Part shown: piece by piece, positions 1-8,149 of the stretch
Position numbering within the stretch: position 1 is the first letter of the stretch
Layout of the letters: every line of letters begins with the position of its first letter
NCBI RefSeq assembly: GCF_038896935.1
Contig: NZ_JBANDC010000009.1
Coordinates: forward strand, 124,001-188,000
DNA: 64,000 nucleotides
Reading direction: 5' to 3'
DNA from: Collimonas rhizosphaerae
GTDB taxonomy: Bacteria; Pseudomonadota; Gammaproteobacteria; Burkholderiales; Burkholderiaceae_D
Made by a program: the position numbers and the translations under genes
The notes under the pieces: model-generated
Databases searched by the model: none
The model's input: only the letters and a program-made list of their open reading frames with translations
What the model was told of the DNA's origin: nothing

Positions 1-525
1 CTCGCCTGTGATCGCCACCGGCGCCATGCTGCGCGCCAGACGCACGATCTGGGTGCGCAATTCCTGCATGGCGGCGGATTGGCCGATCAGGCGCAACGCT
101 GAGCCCGCACCGGCGCGGAGTTTCGAGTCAGCCACCGGCCGCGGGGTTTCGACCGGCTTGCCGACGCGCAGCGCCGATTGCACCATCAAGCGCAGCTGGT
201 CCAGCGCCACCGGCTTCGACAGATAATCGAAAGCGCCTGCCTTCAGCGCCATGACGGCGTTGTCGGCGCTGCCATAGGCGGTAATCACGGCAATCGGTAT
301 CACCTTTTCGCCGGCGGTGACTTCGCGCACCAGTTCGATCCCGAGTCCGTCCGGCAGGCGCATGTCGGTCAGGATCAGCGCGTAGTCATTTTGCGCCAGG
401 TGGCTGCGCGCCGCGGACAGGCTGTCGGCGCTGTCGACATCCAGCCCCATCTTGACCAAGGCGATTTCCAGCAGTTCGCGCAGGTGCGCTTCGTCGTCAA
501 CAACCAGAATACGGGGTGAGCTCAT
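1..525 (-). CDS. pilR: PilR-like sigma-54 response regulator (partial, cut by window edge)
   Basis: The first 175 residues of an NtrC-class response regulator; the rest lies beyond the left edge. The receiver domain spans about residues 5–115, with the acidic pocket D10-D11, phosphoacceptor D54 (LILTDMRLPDG), a T/AYGSADNAV switch region and the invariant Lys in YLSKPV. A linker follows, then the start of the sigma-54 AAA+ domain (LIGQSAAMQELR, then VAITGE, the first residues of Walker A). Family knowledge: with PilS such proteins activate sigma-54 transcription of pilin genes. It starts 24 bases after the adjacent kinase gene, so the pair should be one operon. The pilR name rests on this pairing; another NtrC-class regulator is possible. 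Confidence 0.88.
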   Translation of the reverse strand, partial: MSSPRILVVDDEAHLRELLEIALVKMGLDVDSADSLSAARSHLAQNDYALILTDMRLPDGLGIELVREVTAGEKVIPIAVITAYGSADNAVMALKAGAFDYLSKPVALDQLRLMVQSALRVGKPVETPRPVADSKLRAGAGSALRLIGQSAAMQELRTQIVRLARSMAPVAITGE

Positions 526-549
526 GGCATTCGTCTTTTTCAGTCAATT

Positions 550-2283
550 CTAATCAGCAGGAGACACAGGGTCATGGGCAGCAAACGCAATAACAAAACG
601 GCCACTCACATGGCTGGAATTCTGTCCTTGGACATCATGCCGGTATTCATAATCGAGCAACGCGCCATTATTCAAACACAACTCGCGCGCTAAAAACAAG
701 CCCAGCCCCGTGCCCTTGCTGGAGGTGGTGTAAAACGGCTCGAACAGGTGCGCCCGCACCGCCGGCGAAATCGGTTCGCCATCATCCTGCACATGCAGTT
801 CCAGGCGCCCGGCGACGCTAGACATGACCTGCAAGCGCATCCCGCCCGGACGGCCGCTGGCGTAACGCACCGCATTCGACAGCAGGTTTGTCACGACTTC
901 GCGCAGGTGCAAGGGGTCGAACCACACGCTTTGCCGATCCGCGGCATCAATCTGCAAGTCAATCGCGGCCGGCGCCACCGCATGGGTCTGCCTGAAATCG
1001 CTGACGATCTCCTGCAGCAAGGGCGCAAGCAAGATCGGCTCCAGCTGCCGCTGCGCCTTGCGCGACAGCTTCAGGATATCCTCAATCATGCGGTTCAGGC
1101 GCGCTACGTTGTCTTCGATGATCGTCAGCAGGCGCGCCTCGGCCTCGTCGGTCGCCTCTTCCGCCAGCAAGGTGGCGGCATAGGAAATCGAGGCCAGCGG
1201 ATTGCGTACCTCATGGGCGATGCTGGCAGTCAGGCGGCCCATGGCAGCCAGTTTCAATTGCTGGGCCTGGTTCTCGATTTCGCTGACATCCTGCAAAAAG
1301 ATGACTGCCCGGTACTCGCTCAGTTCGCGCATCCTGACTGCCGCAAAGCGCACTTTCAAATGCGCCGCCAGTTCGCGCCGTCCGCTCCAGTCGATGGCCG
1401 CGGCGTCCTGGCCAAGGTCATCGGTATGCTTGATGGTGACGAATACCGCCTCGCCTACCGCCGGCGAAACCGCATGCGGCAGGTCGCTTACCCGCGATTC
1501 CCAGGCAAACAAGGCATCGGTGATCGGCGCCAGCACCGCATAATCACTCAGTTTGTGCTGCTGTTCTTCATCCGACAAGGCCAAACCCAGCATGCGCTCC
1601 GCCGCCGGATTCGCCATGATCAGGGTGCCAAGCGGATCGACCACCAGCAAGCCGTCGCCCATATCCTTGATTGCGATGCGATTGATATCCATTTGCACCC
1701 GCAGGTCCCTGCCGCGCTGGGTCGCCAGCTCCTCTTGCTTGATCAGCTTGTCGGCAAGCCGGTTGATCACCAGCACGGCAAAAAAGAAAGCGCCGCCATA
1801 CAAACCGGCTTGCAGGCTGGAAGCATCCGGCGCCGATTGCAATATCTGGTAACCGCTTTCAGCCAGCAGCACCATGGTCGCAATCGACACAAACAACAGC
1901 GCCACCAGCAGCGGCGCCAGGATTGCCGAGCCGGCCAGCGGAAAAAGGTACAGGATGGCCAGGCCGCCCTTGGCGCCGCCGGCGCCTATATACAAGATCG
2001 ACACTGCGATCATGTCGACCGTGATCGGCAGTACTATCTGCGCCATGTAATGGCGGTGGTAATACGCCGTGACGAGCGTGAAGACGGCGGCGCACAGCAG
2101 GTAGACGCTGCAGGTCTGCGGATTGGTAAACAGCTGCGAGAACCAGGTCTCGTTCTTACTCTGGGTGCTGAGATAGGCCAGCATCACCATTGCAACCACG
2201 ATCCGGGTCACGTTGAACGTCTGGAGCGTGCGCCAAAAAGTGTCCGGCTTACCGCTCAACGGGGCGACGGTGGAGCTAGTCAT
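550..2283 (-). CDS. pilS: PilS-like membrane sensor histidine kinase
   Basis: 577-residue sensor kinase. The N-terminal 180 residues hold about six hydrophobic segments, as in PilS, with almost no periplasmic domain. A PAS-like region lies at about 200–330, followed by the HisKA motif AHEVRNPLASI with phospho-acceptor H357. The ATPase domain shows the N box (VVTNLLSNAVRYA) and G2 box (SSKGTGLGLFLARE). The G1 box reads DDGEP rather than the usual DxGxG. Family knowledge: PilS phosphorylates PilR to control type IV pilin expression. The pilus assembly genes pilB, pilC and pilD lie about 40 kb away in the same window. Product confidence is high; the pilin target is inferred. Confidence 0.88.
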   Translation of the reverse strand: MTSSTVAPLSGKPDTFWRTLQTFNVTRIVVAMVMLAYLSTQSKNETWFSQLFTNPQTCSVYLLCAAVFTLVTAYYHRHYMAQIVLPITVDMIAVSILYIGAGGAKGGLAILYLFPLAGSAILAPLLVALLFVSIATMVLLAESGYQILQSAPDASSLQAGLYGGAFFFAVLVINRLADKLIKQEELATQRGRDLRVQMDINRIAIKDMGDGLLVVDPLGTLIMANPAAERMLGLALSDEEQQHKLSDYAVLAPITDALFAWESRVSDLPHAVSPAVGEAVFVTIKHTDDLGQDAAAIDWSGRRELAAHLKVRFAAVRMRELSEYRAVIFLQDVSEIENQAQQLKLAAMGRLTASIAHEVRNPLASISYAATLLAEEATDEAEARLLTIIEDNVARLNRMIEDILKLSRKAQRQLEPILLAPLLQEIVSDFRQTHAVAPAAIDLQIDAADRQSVWFDPLHLREVVTNLLSNAVRYASGRPGGMRLQVMSSVAGRLELHVQDDGEPISPAVRAHLFEPFYTTSSKGTGLGLFLARELCLNNGALLDYEYRHDVQGQNSSHVSGRFVIAFAAHDPVSPAD

Positions 2284-2382
2284 GCGGGTCCTGTCTCACA
2301 ATGGATCGGGCAATCGCAGGCCGGACGCTATCAAGCGCCGCCCTCGATTGAAATAAGCATAACGGCTCAAAGTGGATTAAAT

Positions 2383-2646
2383 TCAGGAAGCATGCAGGCG
2401 ACGGTGTTCCGCACTGCAAAAAACCGCGCCGGAAGCATCGGCCAGCGCTTCCGATGCTGGGAAATGCATGCCGCAATGGGCGCAAGCCACCATGGCTTCG
2501 GCCTGTGGCGAAGCGCCGGCGGCCGAGGGACCATGGTCAAAGGTCGATCCGCCTGGGGTGGAACGATCCCGGCCGAGATTCTTTTTCAGGCGCTGCAGCC
2601 AGACGATGACAGCCAATACCACGACAATTAAAATAATCAATTTCAT
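2383..2646 (-). CDS. small membrane-anchored PP0621-type protein
   Basis: 87 residues. One hydrophobic N-terminal segment (about 2–17) is followed by a basic stretch and a low-complexity Gly/Ser/Pro linker. The C-terminal domain contains CAHCGMHFP and later FCSAEHRRLH, a CxxC…C…H arrangement that looks like a small metal-binding knuckle. It resembles the uncharacterised PP0621 family of gamma- and betaproteobacteria. Its ATG overlaps the TGA of the upstream YpjD-like gene (ATGA), so translation is probably coupled. The function is unknown, and metal binding is inferred only from the Cys/His pattern. Confidence 0.75.
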   Translation of the reverse strand: MKLIILIVVVLAVIVWLQRLKKNLGRDRSTPGGSTFDHGPSAAGASPQAEAMVACAHCGMHFPASEALADASGAVFCSAEHRRLHAS

Positions 2647-3452
2647 ACCAATACCCGATGCAACACAACTTCAAGCACGAAACGGCTCCCTACATACGCC
2701 AGCAGTAAAACGGCAAATCCGGTCAAGGTAAAGCTGAGCGCGGTGCGGCCGCGCCAGCCTTGCCACTTGCGGCCTGCCAGCAACAGGCCGAACAAGGCCC
2801 ATGACAACATGGTGAAAATGGTCTTGTGATCCCATTTGAAAGCCTTGTTGAACAGCTCCTCGGAAAACACCACCCCCGACAGCACCGTCAGCGTCAGCAA
2901 GAAAAATCCGAAAGCAATCAGGCGAAACAGCAGCTTTTCCATGGTCAGCAAGGCTGGCAAGCGATCCAGCGCATGCCCGAACCAGCCGGCTTTCGCCCCG
3001 CCCGGACGGGTATGCAGGCGCGATTCCTGCAATACCATCAGCACTGCGTGGAATGCGGCGATAGTCAGGGTGCTGTAGGCCAGGATGGAAATCACGATAT
3101 GCCAGAGGAATACCGGCGACTTGCCGTTCAGCGCCACCATGTTCCCCGGGAACATGGCCGGCAGGACCGCCGCCAGCGCCGCCATCGGCAGCACCAGGAC
3201 CCGCAGGCCGTCCAAGGTGTAGTTGCGGTTTTCCAGCCAGTAGGCGGCGACCGATACCCACAAGGTCGCCGACAGCATCATCGAAAACCCGACCCGCAGC
3301 TCCTCCGGCCCGACCACGTCGGACCACAGCACGCCGCCATGCAGCACCCAGGCGACGGCGACAACAATGGAGATGGTCTGGCGGCGGCTCGACGGCAAGA
3401 AGGTGCAGCCTATATATAGCAGCGCCACCAGAACGAAAAGATATGTTTGCAT
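2643..3452 (-). CDS. ypjD: YpjD/CcsA-like cytochrome c assembly-family membrane protein
   Basis: 269 residues with about eight hydrophobic segments throughout. A conserved FLWHIVISILAYSTLTIAAFHAV segment (in pieces: FLWHIV, AYSTLT, AFHAVLM) and a C-terminal FKWDHKTIFTMLSW motif are typical of the CcsA/HemX-like family, whose conserved His and Trp residues bind haem in characterised relatives. Most proteobacterial YpjD proteins have no proven role. The gene is divergent from ffh, the same neighbourhood as ypjD–ffh in E. coli, which supports the assignment. Direct haem handling is inference. Confidence 0.8.
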   Translation of the reverse strand: MQTYLFVLVALLYIGCTFLPSSRRQTISIVVAVAWVLHGGVLWSDVVGPEELRVGFSMMLSATLWVSVAAYWLENRNYTLDGLRVLVLPMAALAAVLPAMFPGNMVALNGKSPVFLWHIVISILAYSTLTIAAFHAVLMVLQESRLHTRPGGAKAGWFGHALDRLPALLTMEKLLFRLIAFGFFLLTLTVLSGVVFSEELFNKAFKWDHKTIFTMLSWALFGLLLAGRKWQGWRGRTALSFTLTGFAVLLLAYVGSRFVLEVVLHRVLV

Positions 3453-3610
3453 CGTGTAAGTTTACAACATGTGGCGTCTGCGCGGCGTGCTCAAACAGCG
3501 TGGCTGGCCAGCCAGATATGCCCGCCGCCGTTTCTTGCATCTTGTACATCATCCCCAGCTATCCCCGGACCGCGGCTTTTATTCCAGGGTCGGCCTCGGC
3601 CCGCATCAGG

Positions 3611-3648
3611 TAAAATGGCTGTTTACATGCATTATCGTGGCCATTTTA
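3611..3648. repeat. 9-bp inverted repeat in the ypjD–ffh gap
   Basis: Perfect arms TAAAATGGC (3611–3619) and GCCATTTTA (3640–3648) are separated by 20 bases, about 80 bases upstream of the ffh start and 160 bases upstream of ypjD. There is no T tract after it. It could be an operator or an mRNA leader hairpin. The role is unknown. Confidence 0.45.
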
Positions 3649-3725
3649 ATGCGCATCGGGGTATCGATGACGCGAAAATGGTCCACATTAACCACGCACT
3701 TCTTCTGGAAACGCTGTTACCCACC

Positions 3726-5093
3726 ATGCTCGACAATCTTACCCAACGCCTCGCCAAAGTCGTCAAAACCATGCGCGGCGAAGCGCGCCTCACCGAAACC
3801 AACACCGCAGACATGCTGCGCGAAGTCCGCCTGGCCTTGCTGGAAGCCGACGTCGCCTTGCCGGCGGTGCGCGAGTTCATCGCCAACGTCAAGCAAAAAG
3901 CGCTAGGCGAAGAAGTGATTGCATCGCTGACGCCGGGCCAGGCCCTGGTCGGCGTGGTGCAGCGCGAGCTGGCGTCGCTGATGGGGGCCGACCTCGGTCC
4001 CGAGGCCTCGCAGCTGAATTTCGCCACCCAGCCGCCGGCGATCATCCTGATGGCGGGCCTGCAGGGTGCGGGTAAAACCACCACCGTCGGCAAGCTGGCC
4101 AAATACCTGCGCGAGCAAAAGAAGAAAAAGGTACTGACCGTTTCGGCCGACGTCTACCGCCCGGCCGCGATCGGCCAGCTGCAGACCGTCACCGCCCAGG
4201 TCGGCGCTGACTTCTTCCCGACCGCCACCACCGACAAGCCGGTCGATATCGCCTTGGCCGCGCTCGACTACGCCAAGCGCCACTATCACGACGTCCTGAT
4301 CATCGACACCGCCGGCCGGCTCGGCATCGACGAAGCGATGATGAAGGAAATCAGCGCGATCCATGCCGCCGTCAAGCCGATCGAAACCCTGTTCGTGGTC
4401 GACGCCATGCTCGGCCAGGATGCAATCAATACCGCCAAGGCGTTCAATGACGCGTTGCCGCTGACCGGCATCGTGCTGACCAAACTGGACGGCGATGCAC
4501 GCGGCGGCGCCGCGCTGTCGGTCAGGCATATCACCGGCAAGCCGATCAAGTTCGCCGGCACCGCCGAAAAACTGGACGGCCTGGAAGCCTTCGACCCGAC
4601 CCGCATGGCCAACCGCATCCTCGGCATGGGCGACATCCTGGCCCTGGTCGAAGAAGCCCAGAAAGGCGTCGATGTCGCCGCTGCCAAGGATCTTGCGCAC
4701 AAGATCAAGGGCGGCGGAAAATTCGACCTGAACGACTTCAAGGCACAGCTCGGCCAGATGAAAAAAATGGGCGGCCTGTCCAACCTGATGGACAAATTGC
4801 CGGCGCAATTCCAGCAGGCGGCCGGCGGCGCCAACATGGACCAGGCAGAAAAACAGGTACGCCGGATGGAGGGCATCATCAATTCGATGACCGCCCAGGA
4901 GCGGGCCAAACCGGAACTGATCAAGGCTTCGCGCAAGCGCCGCATCGCCACCGGCGCCGGGGTCCAGGTGCAGGAAGTCAACCGCATGCTGTCGCAATTT
5001 GACCAAATGCAGTCGATGATGAAGAAACTCAAAGGCGGCGGCATGATGAAAATGATGCGCGGCATGAAAGGCATGATGCCGGGCATGCGCTAA
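3726..5093 (+). CDS. ffh: signal recognition particle protein Ffh
   Basis: 455-residue SRP54 GTPase. The helical N domain (about 1–85, MLDNLTQRLAKVVKTMRG) leads into the G domain with P-loop GLQGAGKTTT, DTAGR and TKLDG motifs. A Met-rich M domain ends in MMKMMRGMKGMMPGMR and binds 4.5S RNA and signal peptides. SRP delivers nascent inner-membrane proteins to FtsY and the Sec translocon; secA is in the same window. The reading frame is open a further 93 codons upstream, but the family starts at MLDNLT, so ATG 3726 is used. A strong hairpin terminator follows. Confidence 0.97.
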   Translation: MLDNLTQRLAKVVKTMRGEARLTETNTADMLREVRLALLEADVALPAVREFIANVKQKALGEEVIASLTPGQALVGVVQRELASLMGADLGPEASQLNFATQPPAIILMAGLQGAGKTTTVGKLAKYLREQKKKKVLTVSADVYRPAAIGQLQTVTAQVGADFFPTATTDKPVDIALAALDYAKRHYHDVLIIDTAGRLGIDEAMMKEISAIHAAVKPIETLFVVDAMLGQDAINTAKAFNDALPLTGIVLTKLDGDARGGAALSVRHITGKPIKFAGTAEKLDGLEAFDPTRMANRILGMGDILALVEEAQKGVDVAAAKDLAHKIKGGGKFDLNDFKAQLGQMKKMGGLSNLMDKLPAQFQQAAGGANMDQAEKQVRRMEGIINSMTAQERAKPELIKASRKRRIATGAGVQVQEVNRMLSQFDQMQSMMKKLKGGGMMKMMRGMKGMMPGMR

Positions 5094-5406
5094 GCACGCG
5101 CCAGGACTGCCGCAATCCCCTGAAAAGCCTTGCAAGTCATTGACTTGCAAGGCTTTTCGCCTATTTATGCCGATTGCGGGAAGCCGCCCGCCGGCAGCAG
5201 CGGGCATTTGTTACCTTGCCCGAATTCCTGCAACCCGCCGCAAAAGCCCGCCAAGCGGGCGTTTCCCGAGCCAGGCAGGGGGTTCCGCTTCCGTATCAAA
5301 TCCCGCACAAACCCGCAAAAAACGCTTGCATCGCCAGGAAAAGCGCAACACTATTAGCGATGCGTGCTTGACGCATTTTTTCACTATCCCTGAAGGAGGC
5401 TCAAAG
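5094..5406. other. ffh–SWIB intergenic region (313 bases)
   Basis: Holds the ffh terminator near its left end and a GC-rich middle without a convincing reading frame. Close to the right end is a weak promoter candidate: TTGCAT at 5326–5331, 17 bases, then CACTAT at 5349–5354. A clear ribosome site (GAAGGAGG at about 5393–5400) precedes the SWIB gene. No structured RNA is recognised. Confidence 0.4.
5123..5157. terminator. ffh terminator hairpin
   Basis: A near-perfect 17-base inverted repeat, AAAAGCCTTGCAAGTCA (5123–5139) and its complement (5141–5157), 30 bases after the ffh stop. It ends in TTTT on the plus strand, and on the minus strand as well. No other gene needs it from the right. Confidence 0.8.
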
Positions 5407-5775
5407 ATGGCCACAGCCAAAAAACCAGCAGTTGCAGCAAAGAAGCCAGCAGCGACCAAAGCAGCTCCGGTCAAAGCGGCAGCCAAGCCTGCAGTCAAAA
5501 AAGCCGACGCTCCGAAAGTAGCGCGCAAGCCTAACGCAGCATTCATGAAAGCATTGACGCCGTCAGCCGTCCTGGCTGCTGTCGTCGGCGCTACCCCGCT
5601 GCCACGCACGGAAGTTACCAAGAAGGTTTGGGAATACATCAAGAAGCACAAACTGCAGAATCCAGAAAACAAACGCAATATCATTGCTGATGAAAAACTG
5701 AAAGCTGTCTTTGGCGGCAAAAAAGAAGTGTCGATGTTTGAAATGACCAAACTCATTTCCGATCACTTGAAATAA
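5407..5775 (+). CDS. SWIB/MDM2-domain protein with histone H1-like basic tail
   Basis: 122 residues. The first 45 are a Lys/Ala/Pro-rich tail of AAKKPA-type repeats, resembling bacterial histone H1-like proteins. Residues about 46–120 form a SWIB domain (ALTPSAVLAAVVG, EVTKKVWEYIKKHKLQ, NIIADEKLKAVFG, MFEMTKLISDHL). SWIB domains in eukaryotes belong to chromatin remodellers; chlamydial and betaproteobacterial versions are small and poorly characterised. A DNA or nucleoid role is plausible from the basic tail but unproven. The gene is monocistronic: AGGAGG ribosome site upstream, terminator downstream. It starts at ATG 5407 although the frame is open further upstream. Confidence 0.88.
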   Translation: MATAKKPAVAAKKPAATKAAPVKAAAKPAVKKADAPKVARKPNAAFMKALTPSAVLAAVVGATPLPRTEVTKKVWEYIKKHKLQNPENKRNIIADEKLKAVFGGKKEVSMFEMTKLISDHLK

Positions 5776-5824
5776 TGCTTAGGGCCTAGCCGGATCTGGT
5801 TCAACCCGCCGCCCTGAGTGCCAA

Positions 5825-5856
5825 ACAAAAACGCCCGCAGCACGCGGGCGTTTTTG
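5825..5856. terminator. bidirectional terminator between SWIB gene and the unknown secreted protein
   Basis: Stem ACGCCCGC (5831–5838) with GCGGGCGT (5844–5851) and a 5-base loop, flanked by an A run on the left and a T run on the right. It can serve both convergent genes. Confidence 0.85.
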
Positions 5857-5874
5857 TATCTGCAGCATCCAGCG

Positions 5875-6576
5875 TCAATCGAGCAGATCCGAGTAATCGA
5901 TTTCCGCGTAGCCGGCCAAGGTCTTCCAAGGCAGCACCGGCGGCGCGGCGATGACGCTGACCAGGGTCTGGCGGCGTACCAGGCCATGCGCATCGAAGGA
6001 CTCCACCCGGCGCGGATACTGGCCTTTGACATCCCAGCCGACCTGTACCGTCAAGTCGCCGCGCTTGCTCTCGTACAGCTGGACCCCGTCCTTGACGGCG
6101 CCGACGGCCCGCATGTTTTTCAGGCTCTGCGGATCGCTCAGATAGAAAGCGCTGCCCCAATTGCCGTTGAAACCGATATTGCCGTAATACTGGGAATCGA
6201 CCTTGACGGTGCGGCGCTGGTGCCGCTCGACCAGGCGTGCATCCAGCGAGCCGTCAGCCTGGCGCCGCACCCACATCGGCGAGCTGCCGGCGTCCGGATG
6301 GTTATGTCCGCTGTGGTCGTGCCCATCGGCGGCGTCCGTGGTTTCGGCGGCGATCAGGCGCTCGGTCCATACCTGGTCGCTGCGCCGGTACAGGCGTTCG
6401 GTGAACGTCGTTTCGCGCTTGACGCCATCGCGCCCCAATACCATCGAATAATGCTGCACCTGCAGGTTCTGGTCAGGTGCGCTGACTGCAGCCAGCGCCG
6501 CTGGCGCGGCCGACAACAACGCCAGCGCGCTTATCGAAGCCTTCAGGCCGCTCGTCAAATTTTTCAAGAAAGCCAT
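5875..6576 (-). CDS. secreted protein of unknown function beside alkaline phosphatases
   Basis: 233 residues from the chosen ATG 6576 (MAFLKNLTSGL). The frame is open upstream but there it runs through the phosphatase terminator, so the longer start is rejected. A signal peptide (about 1–29, ending APAALA) is clear. The mature part has a short His-rich patch, HDHSGHNHP, that could bind metal. Repeated motifs of the type RRVESFDAHG/RRQTLV suggest a beta-rich secreted domain. I do not recognise the family. It lies directly after the terminator of the two phosphatase genes on the same strand. A role in phosphate or metal handling is a guess from position and the His patch. Confidence 0.7.
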   Translation of the reverse strand: MAFLKNLTSGLKASISALALLSAAPAALAAVSAPDQNLQVQHYSMVLGRDGVKRETTFTERLYRRSDQVWTERLIAAETTDAADGHDHSGHNHPDAGSSPMWVRRQADGSLDARLVERHQRRTVKVDSQYYGNIGFNGNWGSAFYLSDPQSLKNMRAVGAVKDGVQLYESKRGDLTVQVGWDVKGQYPRRVESFDAHGLVRRQTLVSVIAAPPVLPWKTLAGYAEIDYSDLLD

Positions 6577-6585
6577 TTTTCCACC

Positions 6586-6631
6586 AAAAAAAAATGCCGC
6601 CATCGCCGGATCTGCCAATCCGGATGGCGGC
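6586..6631 (-). terminator. alkaline phosphatase operon terminator
   Basis: On the minus strand a long stem is followed by a run of nine T: outer arms at 6596–6603 and 6624–6631 (GCCGCCAT type) and inner arms CCGGAT 6606–6611 with ATCCGG 6618–6623. It lies 25 bases after the phosphatase stop at 6656. Confidence 0.88.
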
Positions 6632-6655
6632 TTGAACATCACTCAAGAAAAAACA

Positions 6656-8104
6656 TTACAGGCCAAGCGCGTTCTTCACTTTGCCGAACACCTTGATGTT
6701 TTCAAACGTGCCCTTGAAACTGCCGCTGCCGGCGCCGGCGGAAAACAGCATCACGTCGCCGCCGCCATGCGTTTCAGAACCGGGCGAACCGGCAAAGCGT
6801 ACGCCGACCTGCTGCAGGTAGTCGTCGGCTTCCGTGTCGACATTGGTCAGGTCGCCGTCTTCCGGGCGGCGCGGTGCGCTGCCGTTGCCGAACACCAGCG
6901 TGGTGTAAGGCTTGCCGTCGGCAGCCAGGGCCAGCTTGCCATCGTAGTAGTTGGCGACCTTGCCCAGGATCGGATTGCCGCGCTTGGGATAGCCGTTGAA
7001 ACCGATCGCGTGGTCATGGTCGGCAGTCACCACGATCAAGGTATCTTTCAGATCGACCAGTTCCAGCGCCTTCTTGATCGCAGCGTCAAACGCCAGGGTA
7101 TCTTCCAGCGCACGCTTGGCGTTGGTGCCGTGCAATGCATGGTCGATGCGGCCGCCTTCCACCATCAGGAAATAACCTTTCGGATTTTTCTTGAGCACGC
7201 CGATGGCTTTTTCGGTCATCTCGGCCAGGCTAGGCTGGTTCAGGTTTTTCTTGACGCGGTCCAACTCGTAATCCATGTCGCTGGCGCTGAACAAACCCAG
7301 CAGTTTGCTGACGCCGGCCGGATTGACGCTCTTCAGTTCGCTGCCCGAAGCGACGTAGGTATAACCGGCCGCCTTGAACATGCCCAGCGCGTCGAGTTCG
7401 TCGTTACGCTGGCTGCCCGGCGTGCTTTTCGGCAGGAAGTGGCGCAAGCCGCCGCCCAGCAAGACATCGACGCCATCCTTGAGCGCCATGTTGTAACGCG
7501 CCGCGCCCGGCGTCGCCTGCTCGGTGATGGTGTTGTATGCGTCGCGGTTGCAGACATGGGCATAAGTCGTGGCTGGAGTCGCATGGCTGATGCGGGTGGT
7601 GCTGACCGCGCCGACCGCCTTGCCTGCTCCTTTGGCCAGTTCCAGCAAGGTCTGCACCGGCTGGCCGTTGCCGGCCACGCAGGTGGAATCGGCCTTGGTC
7701 TGGTACGGTTTGCCGCTGGCGTCGAAAGCATTGGTATCTGAAGACATCGAGATCACATCGTTCTTCATCTTGACGCCGGTCATGTACGCCGCCATCGATG
7801 GCGCGCTGTCGGTGGTCTGGGCATCCAGCGAGAAGGTCTTGACGCGCGCGGTGCGGGTCAGGGTCTCCATGGTCAGGCGGCCTGCTTCGCCGTGGCCGTA
7901 GATGCGCGCGGCTGTCACGGTGACGGGACCCATGCCGTCGCCCAGGAAGAAGATAACGTTTTTCGCGGCAGCGGCGTCGGCCGCCATGACGTTTGCGCTG
8001 AAGAGCAAAGACAGCGGCGACAACACGCACAGTGCGGCGCATTGATGGATTCGGCGCTGGAATTGCTTGCTGGCTGGCTTATTGGCTGATTTCATCATTT
8101 TCAT
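6656..8104 (-). CDS. alkaline phosphatase, PhoA family (soluble, secreted)
   Basis: 482 residues. An N-terminal signal peptide (about 1–41, ending NVMAADA) targets it to the periplasm. Alkaline phosphatase signatures appear in order: metal ligand D56 in FLGDGMG, nucleophile S100 in TTDSAPSMAAYMTG, VEGGRIDHALH, TADHDHAIGF and ETHGGGD. The enzyme hydrolyses phosphomonoesters to release inorganic phosphate, using two zinc and one magnesium in characterised relatives. It sits 45 bases downstream of a close paralogue, so the two are probably co-transcribed and end at the strong terminator at 6586–6631. Ribosome site AAAGG precedes the ATG. PhoB control is likely by family but no canonical Pho box was seen. 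Confidence 0.93.
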   Translation of the reverse strand: MKMMKSANKPASKQFQRRIHQCAALCVLSPLSLLFSANVMAADAAAAKNVIFFLGDGMGPVTVTAARIYGHGEAGRLTMETLTRTARVKTFSLDAQTTDSAPSMAAYMTGVKMKNDVISMSSDTNAFDASGKPYQTKADSTCVAGNGQPVQTLLELAKGAGKAVGAVSTTRISHATPATTYAHVCNRDAYNTITEQATPGAARYNMALKDGVDVLLGGGLRHFLPKSTPGSQRNDELDALGMFKAAGYTYVASGSELKSVNPAGVSKLLGLFSASDMDYELDRVKKNLNQPSLAEMTEKAIGVLKKNPKGYFLMVEGGRIDHALHGTNAKRALEDTLAFDAAIKKALELVDLKDTLIVVTADHDHAIGFNGYPKRGNPILGKVANYYDGKLALAADGKPYTTLVFGNGSAPRRPEDGDLTNVDTEADDYLQQVGVRFAGSPGSETHGGGDVMLFSAGAGSGSFKGTFENIKVFGKVKNALGL

Positions 8105-8149
8105 CTCTGACCTTTGTATATATTCGGCAAATTCATTTCGCTGGAAACA

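Noticed and set aside
748..2631. 627-residue open frame on the plus strand
   Set aside because: Antisense to pilS and the PP0621-type gene; no domain, and His/Arg/Gln-rich as a shadow.
3447..3725. N-terminal extension of Ffh by 93 codons
   Set aside because: No similarity to the family, overlaps the start region of ypjD, and no ribosome site; MLDNLTQ at 3726 is the family start.
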